A stretch of DNA of 64,000 nt from NCBI GenBank assembly GCA_016192995.1, contig JACPTB010000001.1, positions 191,110 through 255,109 of the forward strand, given 5' to 3'. The notes under the pieces were generated by a model. The model was not told where the DNA came from and searched no databases. It saw only the letters and a program-made list of their open reading frames with translations. Within the stretch, counting starts at the first letter, position 1. Each line of letters starts with the position of its first letter. A program made the position numbers and the translations under genes. Below, piece after piece: positions 43,501 through 55,100 of the stretch. This stretch comes from Candidatus Woesearchaeota archaeon. Its GTDB lineage: Archaea; Nanobdellota; Nanobdellia; Woesearchaeales; DSVV01.

Positions 43501-44007
43501 GCATCAATAACTATTTTGTTAAAAACAGAAAATAAATGCAGATTAACAGCAGTTGCCTCTGGTGAGAACCCTGCAATCTGTGATAATTATTACAGCTACC
43601 AAGTGTGTGATTTACTGAGCACTAATCTTATACCATGGTATATGGTAACAGACATGGTCAAGGGTCTTTTTACTCAATTTATACCTTCATTGATACAGAT
43701 GGGATTAGAACAAGGGATATGCGATGGCAACTTTGTAAGCAAAAATGGTATATGTGCATTATATCGTGTAGAAGCATTTTTAGGTGCAGGTTTTGCACTG
43801 AGTGATATTATTACCGATATAGGAGATATTGTTAATCAGTTTAAATCATGGGGTGGTGGAGATGAAGAAAGTTCACCAAGCGCTGGTGCAGCAGATACTA
43901 GCTCTGATGCTGGAACAACAACATCTTCATCATCTGGAACAACTGCTACTCCAACCAGCGAGCCTTCAGCAGAAGAAAAGGCATTAGGAGTGATACCTAC
44001 AAAATGA
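40501..44007 (+). CDS. Giant secreted Ig-like protein with Cys-rich C-terminal domain
   Basis: The 1168-residue protein has a signal peptide (about 1-31, ending TYAA) and four or more bacterial-Ig/cadherin-like modules marked by D-x-x-G-N and D-N-x-x-P. From residue about 820 a cysteine-rich part follows: GMCTIYAK, SQCKLQSDFLNDLW, GFWCDAFMCTQCDRAW, CAPPCLP and YQVCDLLS, with amphipathic helices, then a Ser/Thr tail. The WCDAFMC, CLP and VCDL blocks recur in the same order in the 49131 gene. It starts 12 bases after the previous stop, with AAGGAT as ribosome site. Location should be extracellular. Confidence 0.75.
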   Translation: MNKNLHQKCALFMILLVLTIPYLSAITYAATGSLTNLNVTGKDGFRNVIRQEQDSVQVVVDATILNVDGVPLEVKKENVFVNFNKIQENANDCVLGEESIYTCIYASQPADYKAAVLPLVVTLFDKSFQLLDKKTEQIVVDSEPPSGSVSVKGKITLETDFELAYTVEDTACDDPECKSKCSGIDVVELYAGKDKDTLQLVLTEQVAETQQCSATKSITTNVQQLGLQTGDVQFCLKASDKFGNVMDEPSCVVQPVDYQAPSIIKETFRVYDPATNGILTHKKNVATTVDLKINITDDVSKITADKVTANFAAFNPAQSFVQKYKSIAPDTCLAHIEALSEFAIYECTWKNIVIAASDQDTYEISITAKDDADNKAEEKFSVTIPTDNQGPAVTQLQAQYDGFLNPTNNTFLLTIDETGVGLFQKKVFMDIGTKKAQASACAREGSLWKCLFDAIPLSESSFVHGTRYLVQAAVDDSFDDLGNKFIGNKFSREFLFDNLAPDVENATIKPLGSDRTVLVGTGQDVALLTAFIVEKGGGEEGEAAGIVAERAFADFSAFDFTQGLTPATDCVELPEHFAATFDSSKEHLYKCTWEYAGPISEKKVKVRFLIVDNAGNSKSLEEQKPSDAIIVVDFKEVKRDVWEDELKGVFPSGKTYSLNRNFLWMSQQGTPLRATIDLGQTKSGFNSHVHEILISSCRGAPGRITKDEGMKEFAVQALNYPVESGSSFGNSKRNILITIPVFDKTMVKDKKELTIVCDGTIVQGTSKTSAIFTPNEPFKATFIVDLVDDLFSRPDNAALDSLIENKNHIENLESTLEVFEWMTKWLGGMCTIYAKIMAILNNTCVVVNGFTMAFGNIYPPLYSSDSQCKLQSDFLNDLWYGHKGDPKFKGFGMFKTDKKLASVGFWCDAFMCTQCDRAWKEMIAPVQKSNAPGFSLGLSKIPGMSYDPEKVGTVDVRDLTKDPFAEKYDLAPQITFDPQQNLIFATLCAPPCLPTIQKFLASITILLKTENKCRLTAVASGENPAICDNYYSYQVCDLLSTNLIPWYMVTDMVKGLFTQFIPSLIQMGLEQGICDGNFVSKNGICALYRVEAFLGAGFALSDIITDIGDIVNQFKSWGGGDEESSPSAGAADTSSDAGTTTSSSSGTTATPTSEPSAEEKALGVIPTK

Positions 44008-44021
44008 ATTAATTAAAAATA

Positions 44022-46304
44022 ATGGAAACAATGGCAATGAAATTACTCGAAAAAAAACAGGGAAAATATGTTCAAGCAACCTTTATGATAATGGTAATTA
44101 TGGTTGTAATAGGCTATGCTTTATTTACTGCACCCTCAAATAAACAAGCAAATGAAGAAGAGTTTTTAACTGGTTTTAGTGTTGTAGAAGATGTTCAAGT
44201 TAATGTAGATTCTTCATTAAAAGAATCTACGAAGACAACAGAAGAAATACTGGTTGAAGTTAATAAAGACAATCCTGTTGATAAGAATGTGTATGAGTTT
44301 GATAATGCAGACGTAGATACGAGAAATGATATTGTCGGCGATGCTGGATTAGGATCTGTTACTGGGTTTGCAGTAAAGAAAACTTCTTGTAAAGGAACTC
44401 TAACAAAAGGTTATTTATCTGGGGGGAATAAAGATCCACAAAAAGTATGTGTTGAGTGGAAAGATAAAGATCACGTACAATCAATAATTTATTATCAACC
44501 AGATCTTTCAAAGGGATGGGTGATTGTACCAGAGGGCTATGTAATCGCAACTAAAGCGGATGAAACACTAACACTCAATGTAATCCGTAAAGATGGTTTA
44601 TTAGTGGCTGCATTGCCAACAGAATATGCTCCTGCAAAAGCTACATTTGCTGTTGATATTCAAAATAGTTTCCCGCAGTTATTTACATCAGGAACTCCAG
44701 CACCATCACCTTCAGGGGTTGCTTCTGAACCAGCTAAACCAGTAGTTTCACCCAAAAAATCATCAGTAGGTGTTGTTGTTGAAGGAACTGGTGGATTAAG
44801 ATTATTAAAATTGGCTCAAGATAAACAAGGTACAACAGAAAATACTGAAGCAATTACTGGAGATCAATTAAATAATAATCAATATCGTACTATGACCAGC
44901 CCTAAAGGTCCTGATGGCAAATCTATTAACATTCGTCAACATAAATCAACTACTGGTGAAATTTATTATACTGATAAAAATAATTTCCTTCTTCCAGATG
45001 GTTTAGTTGTTGAAATGGAGACTACTGGCGATAAAAAAATATATAGAAAATACAACAGCGCTGGAGCAACATTTGAAAATGTTGATGTAGGTTCATATAA
45101 TCTTCAAAAAGACAATTCAGAATATGTTTCTAAATACCATAATTATCAAAAATCAGTTCAATTTGCGCTTGTTAAAAACTCTCTTGATCCAACTGGTCAA
45201 TTTCCTGGGCATTATGTTGTTACTGATTCTGGTAACAAAGGTAAATTTGCATTTGTTGATGATCAGATATGGAGTGAAGGCACTATTTATGAGTTAAAAT
45301 ATAATCCAAACGAAGGAACCTATGAACAAGTAAAATGTGAAACCTGTGATGTTGAAGAGGAAGATGGTCAATATTATGTTGTAAAAGGTAAAGAGAAATT
45401 CAAAGTTGGCGATAAAGATCCCTTTGATTTAGCTGAAACTGCGCTTGACGGTTGTGTGGAAAAAATAGCAGATGACACAAAGAATAATGAAGGCGAAGAA
45501 TGTGGATTTGTTAAAGATCAGTTAAAAGCTGGTTATAGAATTTATTCTGAAAAGTTTAGAAGTGAAGTTGGGAAATTATTTGGTTTTGCAGTCGAACAAG
45601 CAGACTGGTATCAAAAAGCAAAGCGTGTACCTACATTAATGTGCGCTGCAGGATATAATATAAGGACACAAGATGGTATACCTGTTACGACACAATGGGT
45701 AGACAATCCACCTTCATATTGGGGAATGGATGTAAAGGCAATAACTGATTTCAATGTGCTCCGTGATGCTGATCCTTTTAGTAATATTTATGTGTATAAA
45801 CTCTTTGCTGGTAAAAGAGAGGAAGTAACGCCAACCTTATACCGGTATTCATTTTCGATGAGTTTAGCTGGGGCAATGGTATATGAAGTGTATTTAATTA
45901 ATAGTTGTACTCGTGATAGATCAGATGATATTCAAGGAGGTTTTATTTATCAAGGTTCATTAGGAGCAAATGGTGTTGATAGGCAGCATTTTGCAACAGA
46001 TCAATTAATCTTTGACTGCAATAAAGGAGCATGCAGGTTTAATTATGCCTGTGTTGATATGTTTTTAAGCCAGGACAGTACTGATCCAGACGGAAGATTA
46101 TGCATGCCTTTAGATGGCGGTTTGCATGGTAGCAAGTTTGAAACAGCAACTGAAGAAGATTCTAACGGTGGAAGCAATGCTGGAACATTATCTGCAACAG
46201 ATTGCAGTGATACTGAAGAAATACAAAATAAAGCTTTGCCTGTGCATACTATTTGCGATATTTATGATGATCCGCGTTCAAAGGGATTACAAGGGTGTCA
46301 ATGA
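44022..46304 (+). CDS. Membrane-anchored secreted protein of the surface operon, unknown
   Basis: The 760-residue protein has one N-terminal membrane segment (about 19-38, QATFMIMVIMVVIGYALF) and then an extracellular part with the short motifs LTGFSV and VTGFAV, common in DPANN secreted proteins. A Pro/Ser linker (about 225-250) and a soluble domain containing several Cys pairs (CETCDVEEEDG, CNKGACRFNYAC) follow. No family recognised. It lies 14 bases after the previous gene and overlaps the next by an ATGA, so it belongs to the same operon. Confidence 0.7.
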   Translation: METMAMKLLEKKQGKYVQATFMIMVIMVVIGYALFTAPSNKQANEEEFLTGFSVVEDVQVNVDSSLKESTKTTEEILVEVNKDNPVDKNVYEFDNADVDTRNDIVGDAGLGSVTGFAVKKTSCKGTLTKGYLSGGNKDPQKVCVEWKDKDHVQSIIYYQPDLSKGWVIVPEGYVIATKADETLTLNVIRKDGLLVAALPTEYAPAKATFAVDIQNSFPQLFTSGTPAPSPSGVASEPAKPVVSPKKSSVGVVVEGTGGLRLLKLAQDKQGTTENTEAITGDQLNNNQYRTMTSPKGPDGKSINIRQHKSTTGEIYYTDKNNFLLPDGLVVEMETTGDKKIYRKYNSAGATFENVDVGSYNLQKDNSEYVSKYHNYQKSVQFALVKNSLDPTGQFPGHYVVTDSGNKGKFAFVDDQIWSEGTIYELKYNPNEGTYEQVKCETCDVEEEDGQYYVVKGKEKFKVGDKDPFDLAETALDGCVEKIADDTKNNEGEECGFVKDQLKAGYRIYSEKFRSEVGKLFGFAVEQADWYQKAKRVPTLMCAAGYNIRTQDGIPVTTQWVDNPPSYWGMDVKAITDFNVLRDADPFSNIYVYKLFAGKREEVTPTLYRYSFSMSLAGAMVYEVYLINSCTRDRSDDIQGGFIYQGSLGANGVDRQHFATDQLIFDCNKGACRFNYACVDMFLSQDSTDPDGRLCMPLDGGLHGSKFETATEEDSNGGSNAGTLSATDCSDTEEIQNKALPVHTICDIYDDPRSKGLQGCQ

Positions 46305-47098
46305 TTATGAAACCTATCAAAAAGCACGAAAAGATATCTTTTAAAGAAAAACTTACTGCAGAATTTAAAATATTCTTTGCTAATTTTCGCCTTGAAAAAA
46401 CGTTTCTAAAGATTTGCGCTTATGATTTCTTGTTTTATATCTTATTATTTGCCATAATCATGGTGTTCTATAAGCTTATTGGCACTAAATATGTTGAAAT
46501 GCAGCAGTTATTAAGTATAGCTCAACAAGGACCTAGCCAAATGCAAGCTTATGCCAGTCAAATAAAATCATTGCTATATTCAGCATTTTTTATGTTAGGG
46601 GTATTATTCTTAGCATTACTCGCGCACTATAGCTTCTTTAAAGGATTAATTTGGGCAGAAGTTTATAATGTTCCCTTGACGCAAAGAATATTTTGGCGAT
46701 TTAGTATTATTAATCTATTTCTAACAGTATTCATCGTGCTGTTAATTTTCTTATTTAGCTTGTTTAAAACCCAGTATTTAGTAACTGTTTTACTCTCACT
46801 AATTATACCATTTGTTACTATCTATTTTTTCGTTATTTTCCATCCTTTAGCAATCATAAAACCAACTATTACAGTAGTGTTTAAAAAAGGATTTACTTTT
46901 GTTTTTACTAAACTTCATTATTATCTCCTTCCGTTACTATTACTTGGTCTTGTTGGGATTATAATTAATATGTTTTTAAATTCATTAGTGTTTTTAAAAG
47001 GGATTCCTTCAACCATAGTTTATCTTATAGTTTATGTCTGTTTTTTTACGTTTGCAAAATTATATCTTTCAAAAATACTAACACTTGTCGAACAATGA
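46301..47098 (+). CDS. Polytopic membrane protein of the surface operon
   Basis: The 265-residue protein has six hydrophobic helices (roughly 32-52, 80-102, 120-143, 145-168, 192-215 and 225-250) and short loops. It is the only multi-spanning protein of the operon and so is the likely membrane platform or export component. The start is taken at the ATG at 46301, which overlaps the upstream TGA; GTG 46295 and ATG 46307 are alternatives. It overlaps the next gene by ATGA. No homologue is recognised by eye. Confidence 0.75.
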   Translation: MIMKPIKKHEKISFKEKLTAEFKIFFANFRLEKTFLKICAYDFLFYILLFAIIMVFYKLIGTKYVEMQQLLSIAQQGPSQMQAYASQIKSLLYSAFFMLGVLFLALLAHYSFFKGLIWAEVYNVPLTQRIFWRFSIINLFLTVFIVLLIFLFSLFKTQYLVTVLLSLIIPFVTIYFFVIFHPLAIIKPTITVVFKKGFTFVFTKLHYYLLPLLLLGLVGIIINMFLNSLVFLKGIPSTIVYLIVYVCFFTFAKLYLSKILTLVEQ

Positions 47099-49131
47099 AA
47101 ACTATTGAGAAAAAAAAGGGTGATGTTCCTCGAGATTTTAATAGTTTGCAGGCTGTTTGTCCTTCTCATGGAGGATATAACGGATATAAGCAAGGGCAAA
47201 TAACTATCTTTATTATTATTGGGTTGGTTTTAATCATTATACTAGGATTAACTGCTTATTTTTCTCAAACCATGTATGTGAAAAAACTCTTTTTGGATAA
47301 AGATCTTGCCACAGTCGTTACGTTTACTGAACAATGCATCAAAGATGCAGCTGACCAAGGTGTGTTTCTTCTTGCTATGCAAGGCGGTTATATCACCCTG
47401 CCAGAAGTTTTGGATAAAGATCCTTTTGCGTCAATCAACAATGGTTTTAAAGTCCCTTTTTGGTTTTATCGCTCTCGTGATTATATGCCCTCTACCAGTC
47501 AAGTTGAATATCAATTAGTTACTTTTGTTAATGATCAGGTTGCAAGCTGCATTAATAATTTTAATGCATTCAGAACAACCTATGATCTTAGTGAAATTAA
47601 AGGAATACAAACCAGTGTTGTCTTGCTTGACAAAAAAGTAACTATTACTACTGAAATTCCTACAACCTTAAAGTTAAAAGCTGCAACAACTTTTAAAAAA
47701 ATGCCTCCTGTTGTAGTTGATGTTAAAACGTCTATGGGAAGTATGTTTAATTTAGGCCGTTCAATAATGGCTGCTGAAAATGAACAAGCATTTCTTGAAG
47801 AATTAACTGATGATATGATTGCTGTTTCTCCTTCAGTTCCGTATACAGGAATGGAATTAACCTGTGAACCTCGTTCTTGGACTGTTGATCAGCTTGAAGA
47901 ACATATTAAAAATTTAATTTTGTATAATATGCGGTATCTTCATTTTGAAGGAACGCAATATGTTAAGACTGGCATCCCTTATTATGAAAAGCAATACAAT
48001 TACAAAGTTACGCAAAAGACATCAAAATATAACGATCTTCTCGTCAATGTTATTTATGATCCAGCATGGAATTTTGAACTCGAAGTCTCACCGAGCAAAA
48101 ATGGCATGGTTAAACCAATAGAATACACCGCTTCAGAGCTTCTTTTTACCTGCTTTAAAATGTATAATCATCATTATACCTATACTTATCCTATCATGTT
48201 TCAGATTATTAATACTAAGAATCCTGAAGAAAACTTTTATTTCGCAACACCAGTTGTGGTGAAAAGAAATTTACCTAACAGGTATAATGAAGTCTCTGTT
48301 TGGTCAAGTGAATTGCAGGGAGAAACAAATGCTGCTTATTGTGATCAAGGCACCGAAGAGATAACGCAATATTCAGTAGATAGCCAAGGCAATATTCAGA
48401 CTAAGCCTTCGAATATTTCTTTGCGAAAAAATCAATTATCAGTGTTTGTCTATGATACTGCAGCAATAAGTGAAAAGAATCTCCTTCAAGGAGTTAATCT
48501 TTCATATCAATGCGTTAATTTTAGATGTCCTATGGGAAGTACTGATTATCCTCGTGTTGGCGGCAAGCTTACTGGCGCTGAACCAATGTTAACAACATTA
48601 TTCCCTGATTGCGAAAATGGATTGATTATTGCTGAAAAAGAAGGTTATCTAACAACCTATCAACAGCAAAGCGTGAATCCTCAGACTAATAATTTTAATG
48701 TGGTTATGAATATGAAACGTGTGAAACCATTTAATATCAAAGTGAAAGTTATAGAAGATAAAAATGGATTTATTCAAGAACGTGATTTAAAACAAGATGA
48801 GCATGTTTTTATTCGTGTTGAAAACAAAGAACTTTCTTATGAACAGCAATTTGTCCATCCTTCAGAGTTAACATCTACTGTTCCTCTAGCTTTAGACGTT
48901 GTAAACTATGATTTGGATATCAAATTATTTAATGAGGAAAGATTATTAGGCGGAGCAGAATTGTCCTGGATACCTGATCTTGAGCAGCTTCAGTATAGAG
49001 GAGGCGTTATGTTTTATGTTTATCTTAAGGATGTTCCTGTTTATGAACATGATGTTAAAAAACAAAAACAAGCATTTGAATTTGCGATTGAAGAATCAAA
49101 GAAATATGCACCGCGATTAACATTAAGCTAA
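47095..49131 (+). CDS. Large membrane-anchored protein with KGQIT-like N-terminus (paralogue 2)
   Basis: The 678-residue protein has a 34-residue leader, then KQGQITIFIIIGLVLIIILG, the same pilin-like signal as the 38197 protein. Shared positions continue: EQCIKDAADQG, QGGYITLPEVL, PFWFYRSRDY and ASCINNFNAF. The ectodomain ends with beta modules. Two paralogues flanking the other operon genes suggest a heteromeric fibre or two anchoring subunits. The stop overlaps the next start (TAATG). Confidence 0.75.
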   Translation: MKTIEKKKGDVPRDFNSLQAVCPSHGGYNGYKQGQITIFIIIGLVLIIILGLTAYFSQTMYVKKLFLDKDLATVVTFTEQCIKDAADQGVFLLAMQGGYITLPEVLDKDPFASINNGFKVPFWFYRSRDYMPSTSQVEYQLVTFVNDQVASCINNFNAFRTTYDLSEIKGIQTSVVLLDKKVTITTEIPTTLKLKAATTFKKMPPVVVDVKTSMGSMFNLGRSIMAAENEQAFLEELTDDMIAVSPSVPYTGMELTCEPRSWTVDQLEEHIKNLILYNMRYLHFEGTQYVKTGIPYYEKQYNYKVTQKTSKYNDLLVNVIYDPAWNFELEVSPSKNGMVKPIEYTASELLFTCFKMYNHHYTYTYPIMFQIINTKNPEENFYFATPVVVKRNLPNRYNEVSVWSSELQGETNAAYCDQGTEEITQYSVDSQGNIQTKPSNISLRKNQLSVFVYDTAAISEKNLLQGVNLSYQCVNFRCPMGSTDYPRVGGKLTGAEPMLTTLFPDCENGLIIAEKEGYLTTYQQQSVNPQTNNFNVVMNMKRVKPFNIKVKVIEDKNGFIQERDLKQDEHVFIRVENKELSYEQQFVHPSELTSTVPLALDVVNYDLDIKLFNEERLLGGAELSWIPDLEQLQYRGGVMFYVYLKDVPVYEHDVKKQKQAFEFAIEESKKYAPRLTLS

Positions 49132-52100
49132 TGAACATGTTAAAAAACAAAAATAGTAAACAGATCGAGAAAGCAGGCATTATCGTACTTATGGTACTTT
49201 TAGGCGTATCGATTGTTTATGGTCTAGAAATCACCCCTGGTTCAGTTATTGTTACACCAACAAGTAATTCTGCTGAAATCAACTGGACTACTAATCAATT
49301 GGCAGATGGAAAGGTCAAATATGGGTTTGATATTGAATCAGTTAAAACTATTCCTGAAACTGGCGGCCATAAAATAAAACATTCTGTGGTGCTAACAGGC
49401 TTGCAGCCTGCAACTAAATATTTTTTTAAAATAGAATCAACTGACGGCGTAAATCTTGCAACGCAGGCAACTTGGGATTCTTTTACTACTTTTTTAATTA
49501 AACCTAATAAACCGCAAGCGAAAAGTGTTGAATACAATAATATAACTCTTGAATGGACTGTTGTGCCTCAAGCTGTTAAATACAATCTTTATGTTAATAA
49601 TGGTTTAAACAATGCTTTGTTTACAACAATTACTGATCCTACTATCACCACCTTCAGTTTCTTAGCAACACCAAAAACAACCTATGTTTTTACGCTGACT
49701 GCTGTTGATGCATTGAATCGTGAAACAGGATTTTCAGATCCATTATCAGTAACAACACCAGAAAAATTAACCATTATTTCTTTTGTTCAGGCATTGAAAG
49801 TCACTCAAAACAGCGCAGAAGTTAATTGGCAGACTGATGATCAAAGCAATGGTTCAGTACAATATGGTTTAGGAAAATCAAGCTTAACTGAATTTAAGAT
49901 TGATAAAAATTTACCTGATCTTAAAACAATCCATGCCATTAAACTAGAAGAGCTTGAATCTGGGAAAACTTATTATTACAAAGTTTCTTCTAACAATGCT
50001 GCAAGTGATATCTACTCTTTTACTACTGCAGTCAATGAAACAACAACGCTGCAGATAACACAGGTTGAAGCAACAAGCATTACCAAAGACTCAGCAGTGA
50101 TAAAATGGCGAACTAATCTTGATGCTAAAGGAATAGTTCATTATGGTTTAGGAGATGCCTTTAATCTGAAGACTCCTGAAAAAGATATTCCTTCTACAAT
50201 CCATGCAGTTCAACTGCAGGGATTACTATCAGGAACAACCTATCATTTCAAAATAGAGCATATTGGCGGTTTTGCCGGTATGTCTAGTGAATCGTCTTCG
50301 TTTACTACCTTAGCGCAAAAAGGTGTGTTTCTTGATGTTGATCCGTTGCCTGAACTTGTTGCTGGCTTGCGTGTTAACATCACCGGTTCAACAAAACCAG
50401 GCGCTAAATTATTTATCTTTATCAATGAAGATCCTAATCCGCAAGTGCAGAAAATTATTAATCAGTCAAGTTTTCGAGAAGAAATTCTGCTGAATCCCCT
50501 TGTTTCTCATGATGGAGTAACAGGCAAGAATCTTATTCGTGTTGTATCCTGGGATCAACAAGGTAAAAAAGATGAAATTGTTCTTAGTACGGTCATTGAT
50601 AATGCTCCGCCTTCTTTGGAAGTTCAGCCTTTGCCGGATGTTACTAATCAAGCTGAAATTGAAGTCAAAGGCTTAACTGACCCTGATGCTGAAGTTACCG
50701 TGTTTATTGGCGGATCATTAAAAGCAAAAGCAGGAGTGATTGGGGCTGATCCAAGCAATCAAAGTACTTTAGGTGATGCTGGATTATTTGCAGTAAATAT
50801 TAGTTTAAGCAATAATAACAATACTCTTCGCGTTATCGCAACTGATAAAGCAGGGAATCAGCATATTTTTGAAAAACTTATTGTCAAAGATATTACTAAA
50901 CCAAAACTTGAGTTTATTACAGAATTTAAGCAAAAAACACATTTTAAACTTATTACCATCGAAGGAAAAACTGATCCAGGCGCTAAAGTATATGCAGCTA
51001 ACTTTGGCGAATTTAATGGCTGCGATGATCTTGAGTTTACGAAGAACTTTGGCAATTGCCGATTAAGCATTGGAAAAACTTATTCATTACCGGGAACGCT
51101 CATCTCAGAAAATGTAGATCTTCTCGGAGCTGTTCTTGGGTCTACTTCTACAGCAACAGCTGATGCTGAGGGAAAATTCACTATTCGTGTTCCTTTATTT
51201 ATGGGCGTCCAAAAATTACAAGGAAGAAATAAAATTGTATTTATGGCAGAAGATCCTGCAGGTAATGTCGCGGAAACTTCTAAAATAATTACCTATGAAC
51301 CAGGTTGTCCAGATTGGCGTGTATCATACGCAGATATGCGTGTGTATCCAAGCCTTATTTATTCTCGGGAAATAACTGATAGTGTTGTGCTAGGATCAGT
51401 GTTTATTCCTCTCGAATATCTTGGACCAGGAATTCCTGAAGTGCAAGTTACTGGCACTAATGTTGATAGAAACAGCATGCATGATCCTTTTATTCCTGAT
51501 CTTCTTAAGGCTGAAATTGAAGCATTGCCTCAATCATTAGGCGGTGGAAAAGTTAAAAATGGGAATGATATGATTTCTTTGAAAACTTTTAAGTACAGCA
51601 AATATGATCTTCAAACCAATCGTGTTTATCTTTATGTGCCATTGCAGGTAAATAAATATACTGGCAAGATAGCAGACTTACCTGCATTGATTGATGTCTA
51701 CCTAGAAACTAAACTTAAATACAGCGTTAACGGCAATTTACAGCCATTGTGCCAGGTATATCCTACCTTTGCTTATAAAATTGAAAAACCACTTGACTAT
51801 ACATTTTTCTTAACCCCTGAAATGATCAATAGCACTATTGAAGTTCTCGATAAGCTTATAAGCAGTGGAGAAAAAATCTCAGAATACACTAAAAAAGCTT
51901 CAATGTATACTTTAGTTGGTTGCGGCGGCTTGATTGCATGGAATTATCTTAAATCAGGTTTTGGCGGGGGAGCCGCAGAATCATCATCTTCTGGGCAATG
52001 CAGTCAAGCTGAGCAGGATTTAGAAACAGTTTACTGGGTCTGCGATCGCGTGATGTGTCCTGCAGTGCCGCCAAAATGCGATGGTTTTAAACATAGCGGA

Positions 52101-55100
52101 TTTACTGTTGATGGCAAACAAGTAAGTGATAACACTGCAGTCTTAAATACCGCAGCTCAAAATAAAGAATATTATAATGCATACTATGCTCGTAAAACTG
52201 ATAAAAATATGCCGATGGATTCCTGGCTTAAAAAACATGCTGGTGAAATTAAAGCTGAAAAGAATCTTGGGCAGGCGTATGTTCCTATGGAAACCCCTGA
52301 TATCTTCCAAAATCAAATTTCTGACAACAAACGTTATACCGTTGAATATTTTGATATAGAAAGAAGAAAAGTTGCGGCTGGCGGCAGAGAAATAAGCATA
52401 ACTTCTGATCAAGACAATAAGGTTGTCTATGTAAGTGATATTGATTCTGCTATCAGGCAGAAATGCGGCAGCGGCGATAGAACTCTTATTAAATATACCC
52501 TTGAAGAGCAAGGAAAGGATTCTTTCTTGCGCGGTAAAACAACATGGAGTGATAAAGAAGTTAAATATGAATGCAGCGGGAAAACAAGTCCTGAATTAGG
52601 GATTCCAAAAGCTGGTGATTTTATTGGATGTTACAGTGCAGAGTGTCCAGCATTTGATAATACCAAATGCCTTGCAGATCTTGATGATGTTAATCCAGCA
52701 AAAGGAATATTGACCAGTGCTGCTTGCGGATGCTTGCCTGGAGTAAAAGGCCATGTTGATAATTATGTCCGCATTATGAAAGGAGCTCAGCAATGTTTGC
52801 GCCAGGCATCTCTTGGCGAGGTTAAGGGAGGTTTTTGCGAACGATTGCTTGCGCAGTTTGTCTGCGATTTAATGAGTGATGTTGTGTTTAAATCATTATT
52901 TGGAACATCTGAGGGAAGTTCTGGTTTGCTTGGTGGCTTGTTTGGCAGAGAAGGTGTCAGTAATTACAAAAATAGCGCAGGAGCAATTACTCAGCAGCTT
53001 TCGAATCGTTACAAAGGCATTGTTGATTCACGTCTTGGATTAAGCTCAGATCAGCTCAATAATAAAATTTGCATGTTTGCAGTATTGCAAGATTGGTCAT
53101 ATCTTGAAGGATTGCTTGGTCAAGTTGTTGACGCTATTACTGTTGAACCTATCATTACGGTTGATGCTGAATCAAGGCCTTATGGTTTTGATCCTTTTAC
53201 TGGCAGAATGATGATTGGTTATTATATTGGTATCGGTGTCTGGCCAGGCGGACCTATGTCGGTTAGCATGAGATATGAGTGTGATCCAAATAAGCCAAAT
53301 GGTAATTTTTGTCCTCGAACAAGTTTGCCGCCACGTTATGTTCCTGGATATACTCTTAAATCATTGCAACGCCAGGATTCAATTAATGAAAACATAAATG
53401 ATGTTCATGATAATTCGTTGTACTGGTACAATGTGCTTGTTGTTGAGTACAAATATGAACTCGGCGGGAAAAGCATCACTAAACCACTGTATGTTGATAT
53501 CAAACGCAAAGGCGATCTCGCCTATGGCTGCACGTTTGAAGTTGTCGGCGGCATCCAGTGCAAAGGCCCTGACTTTTTAGAAGACAAATTCGGTATAGTG
53601 CAGTTGTATAAAATGGGTGAAGGAACGCGATTAAGTCCAGGAAACGTGCCGCAGTATTATCCCGATAATAAAGTTAATGCTCTTGTTAAATTATCCAATA
53701 GATATCAAGATCCTTATTTTTACTTGCGGGTGATTCCAGAAAATGGAAGAAGTGTTGAATATCAAATACCGGTTATTTCAACAGGAGAAGCAAGCGCGTC
53801 AGGTGCTCCAGACTATGGCGGAGAAAGAATGTATAATCTCTGGATTGATACGCCGCCAGCTTTAACGACAAGCCAAGGATATAAAACATATTCTATTGAA
53901 ATTCCTGTTATTGATGGGATCTTTAAAGTTCTTGCTGACCGATATGTTGGGGCAGAATGCGACGACATAAAAGAAAAAATTGGCGAAGGTACCAAAAATG
54001 TTCAGGATGTTTTAACACAACTAAAACAATATGATAACTGCAAAGAAGATAAAGGCCAAAAATGGGATGCTGCTCAGATCAGGCTTTTTGCTATGAGCAG
54101 ACAGGGCACTGAAGTTGAAATTGATTGCAACACACTTTCTACAGATGCTGATATTCGAGATCCTTTTGGTTTTATAACGTGCATTGATCCTAAAAAAGAA
54201 TATGGTTCTGAAAAAGATACTTCTCAAAAAATATATGGTAAAAGCATTTCTCATATACGGGAAATAAGATTCCTTAATGTCCAGCCATCTAAAGATTATG
54301 CTGATCTTAAAGATTTTGCTTTTAGGTTTAAAAGAGGAGAAAAAGAATCTCCTGAAAATATGCAAGAAATGTATCAGAAAATTCATAAGCAGCATTCAAT
54401 TAAAGATGCATGGCAGGTATTTGATGGAATGTTTACCACGTACAAAGAAGTTCATGGCAGCGCTGGCAGTTCAACAATAAAAATAGATATTCTTGCAGAC
54501 AGCAATGAAAATGGCCAGGGAGATACGCCTATTTGGTATGATGGAAAGCCTCAAACATTATCCTTCAGCTATAAACGCGGAGACATTGCAACAGGATTGG
54601 AAAAACCATTAATTGATTTCATTGAACCAATCGGAGATTACTTTAATAATAATGATGTTCCAGATGCAGGAGGCAGACCGCATGTTCCTTTAGGCTTTAA
54701 TATATGGGATGATAATAATGATATTAAAAAAATAACTATTGAAATTCAAAGCGCAGGCAGATCAACTGCTTATAATTGCGCTGCTGAATTTATTATTGAC
54801 AACAAATGGTTTAAAGGATTTTCTCAAAATCCCTCTTTCCAAGATGGCGTCAACACCTGCGGTATTGTGCCAAATCCACAGCGATCTACCTTTAACAAGC
54901 AACATGCTCCGTCATTTTATGCATTCTGGTGGTATCCTGAAGCAAAAGCAACGCGTGATATTGAAACCATGTATCAAATTACGGTAACTGCTGCTGATGG
55001 CATGGTAAAGAAAGGCGAGAGTGTAGGCCAAATCTCTACTCAGTCACGCCAGGGATTTAGATTTCATCAGGATAAAACTGACAAACAGCTTCGAGAATCT

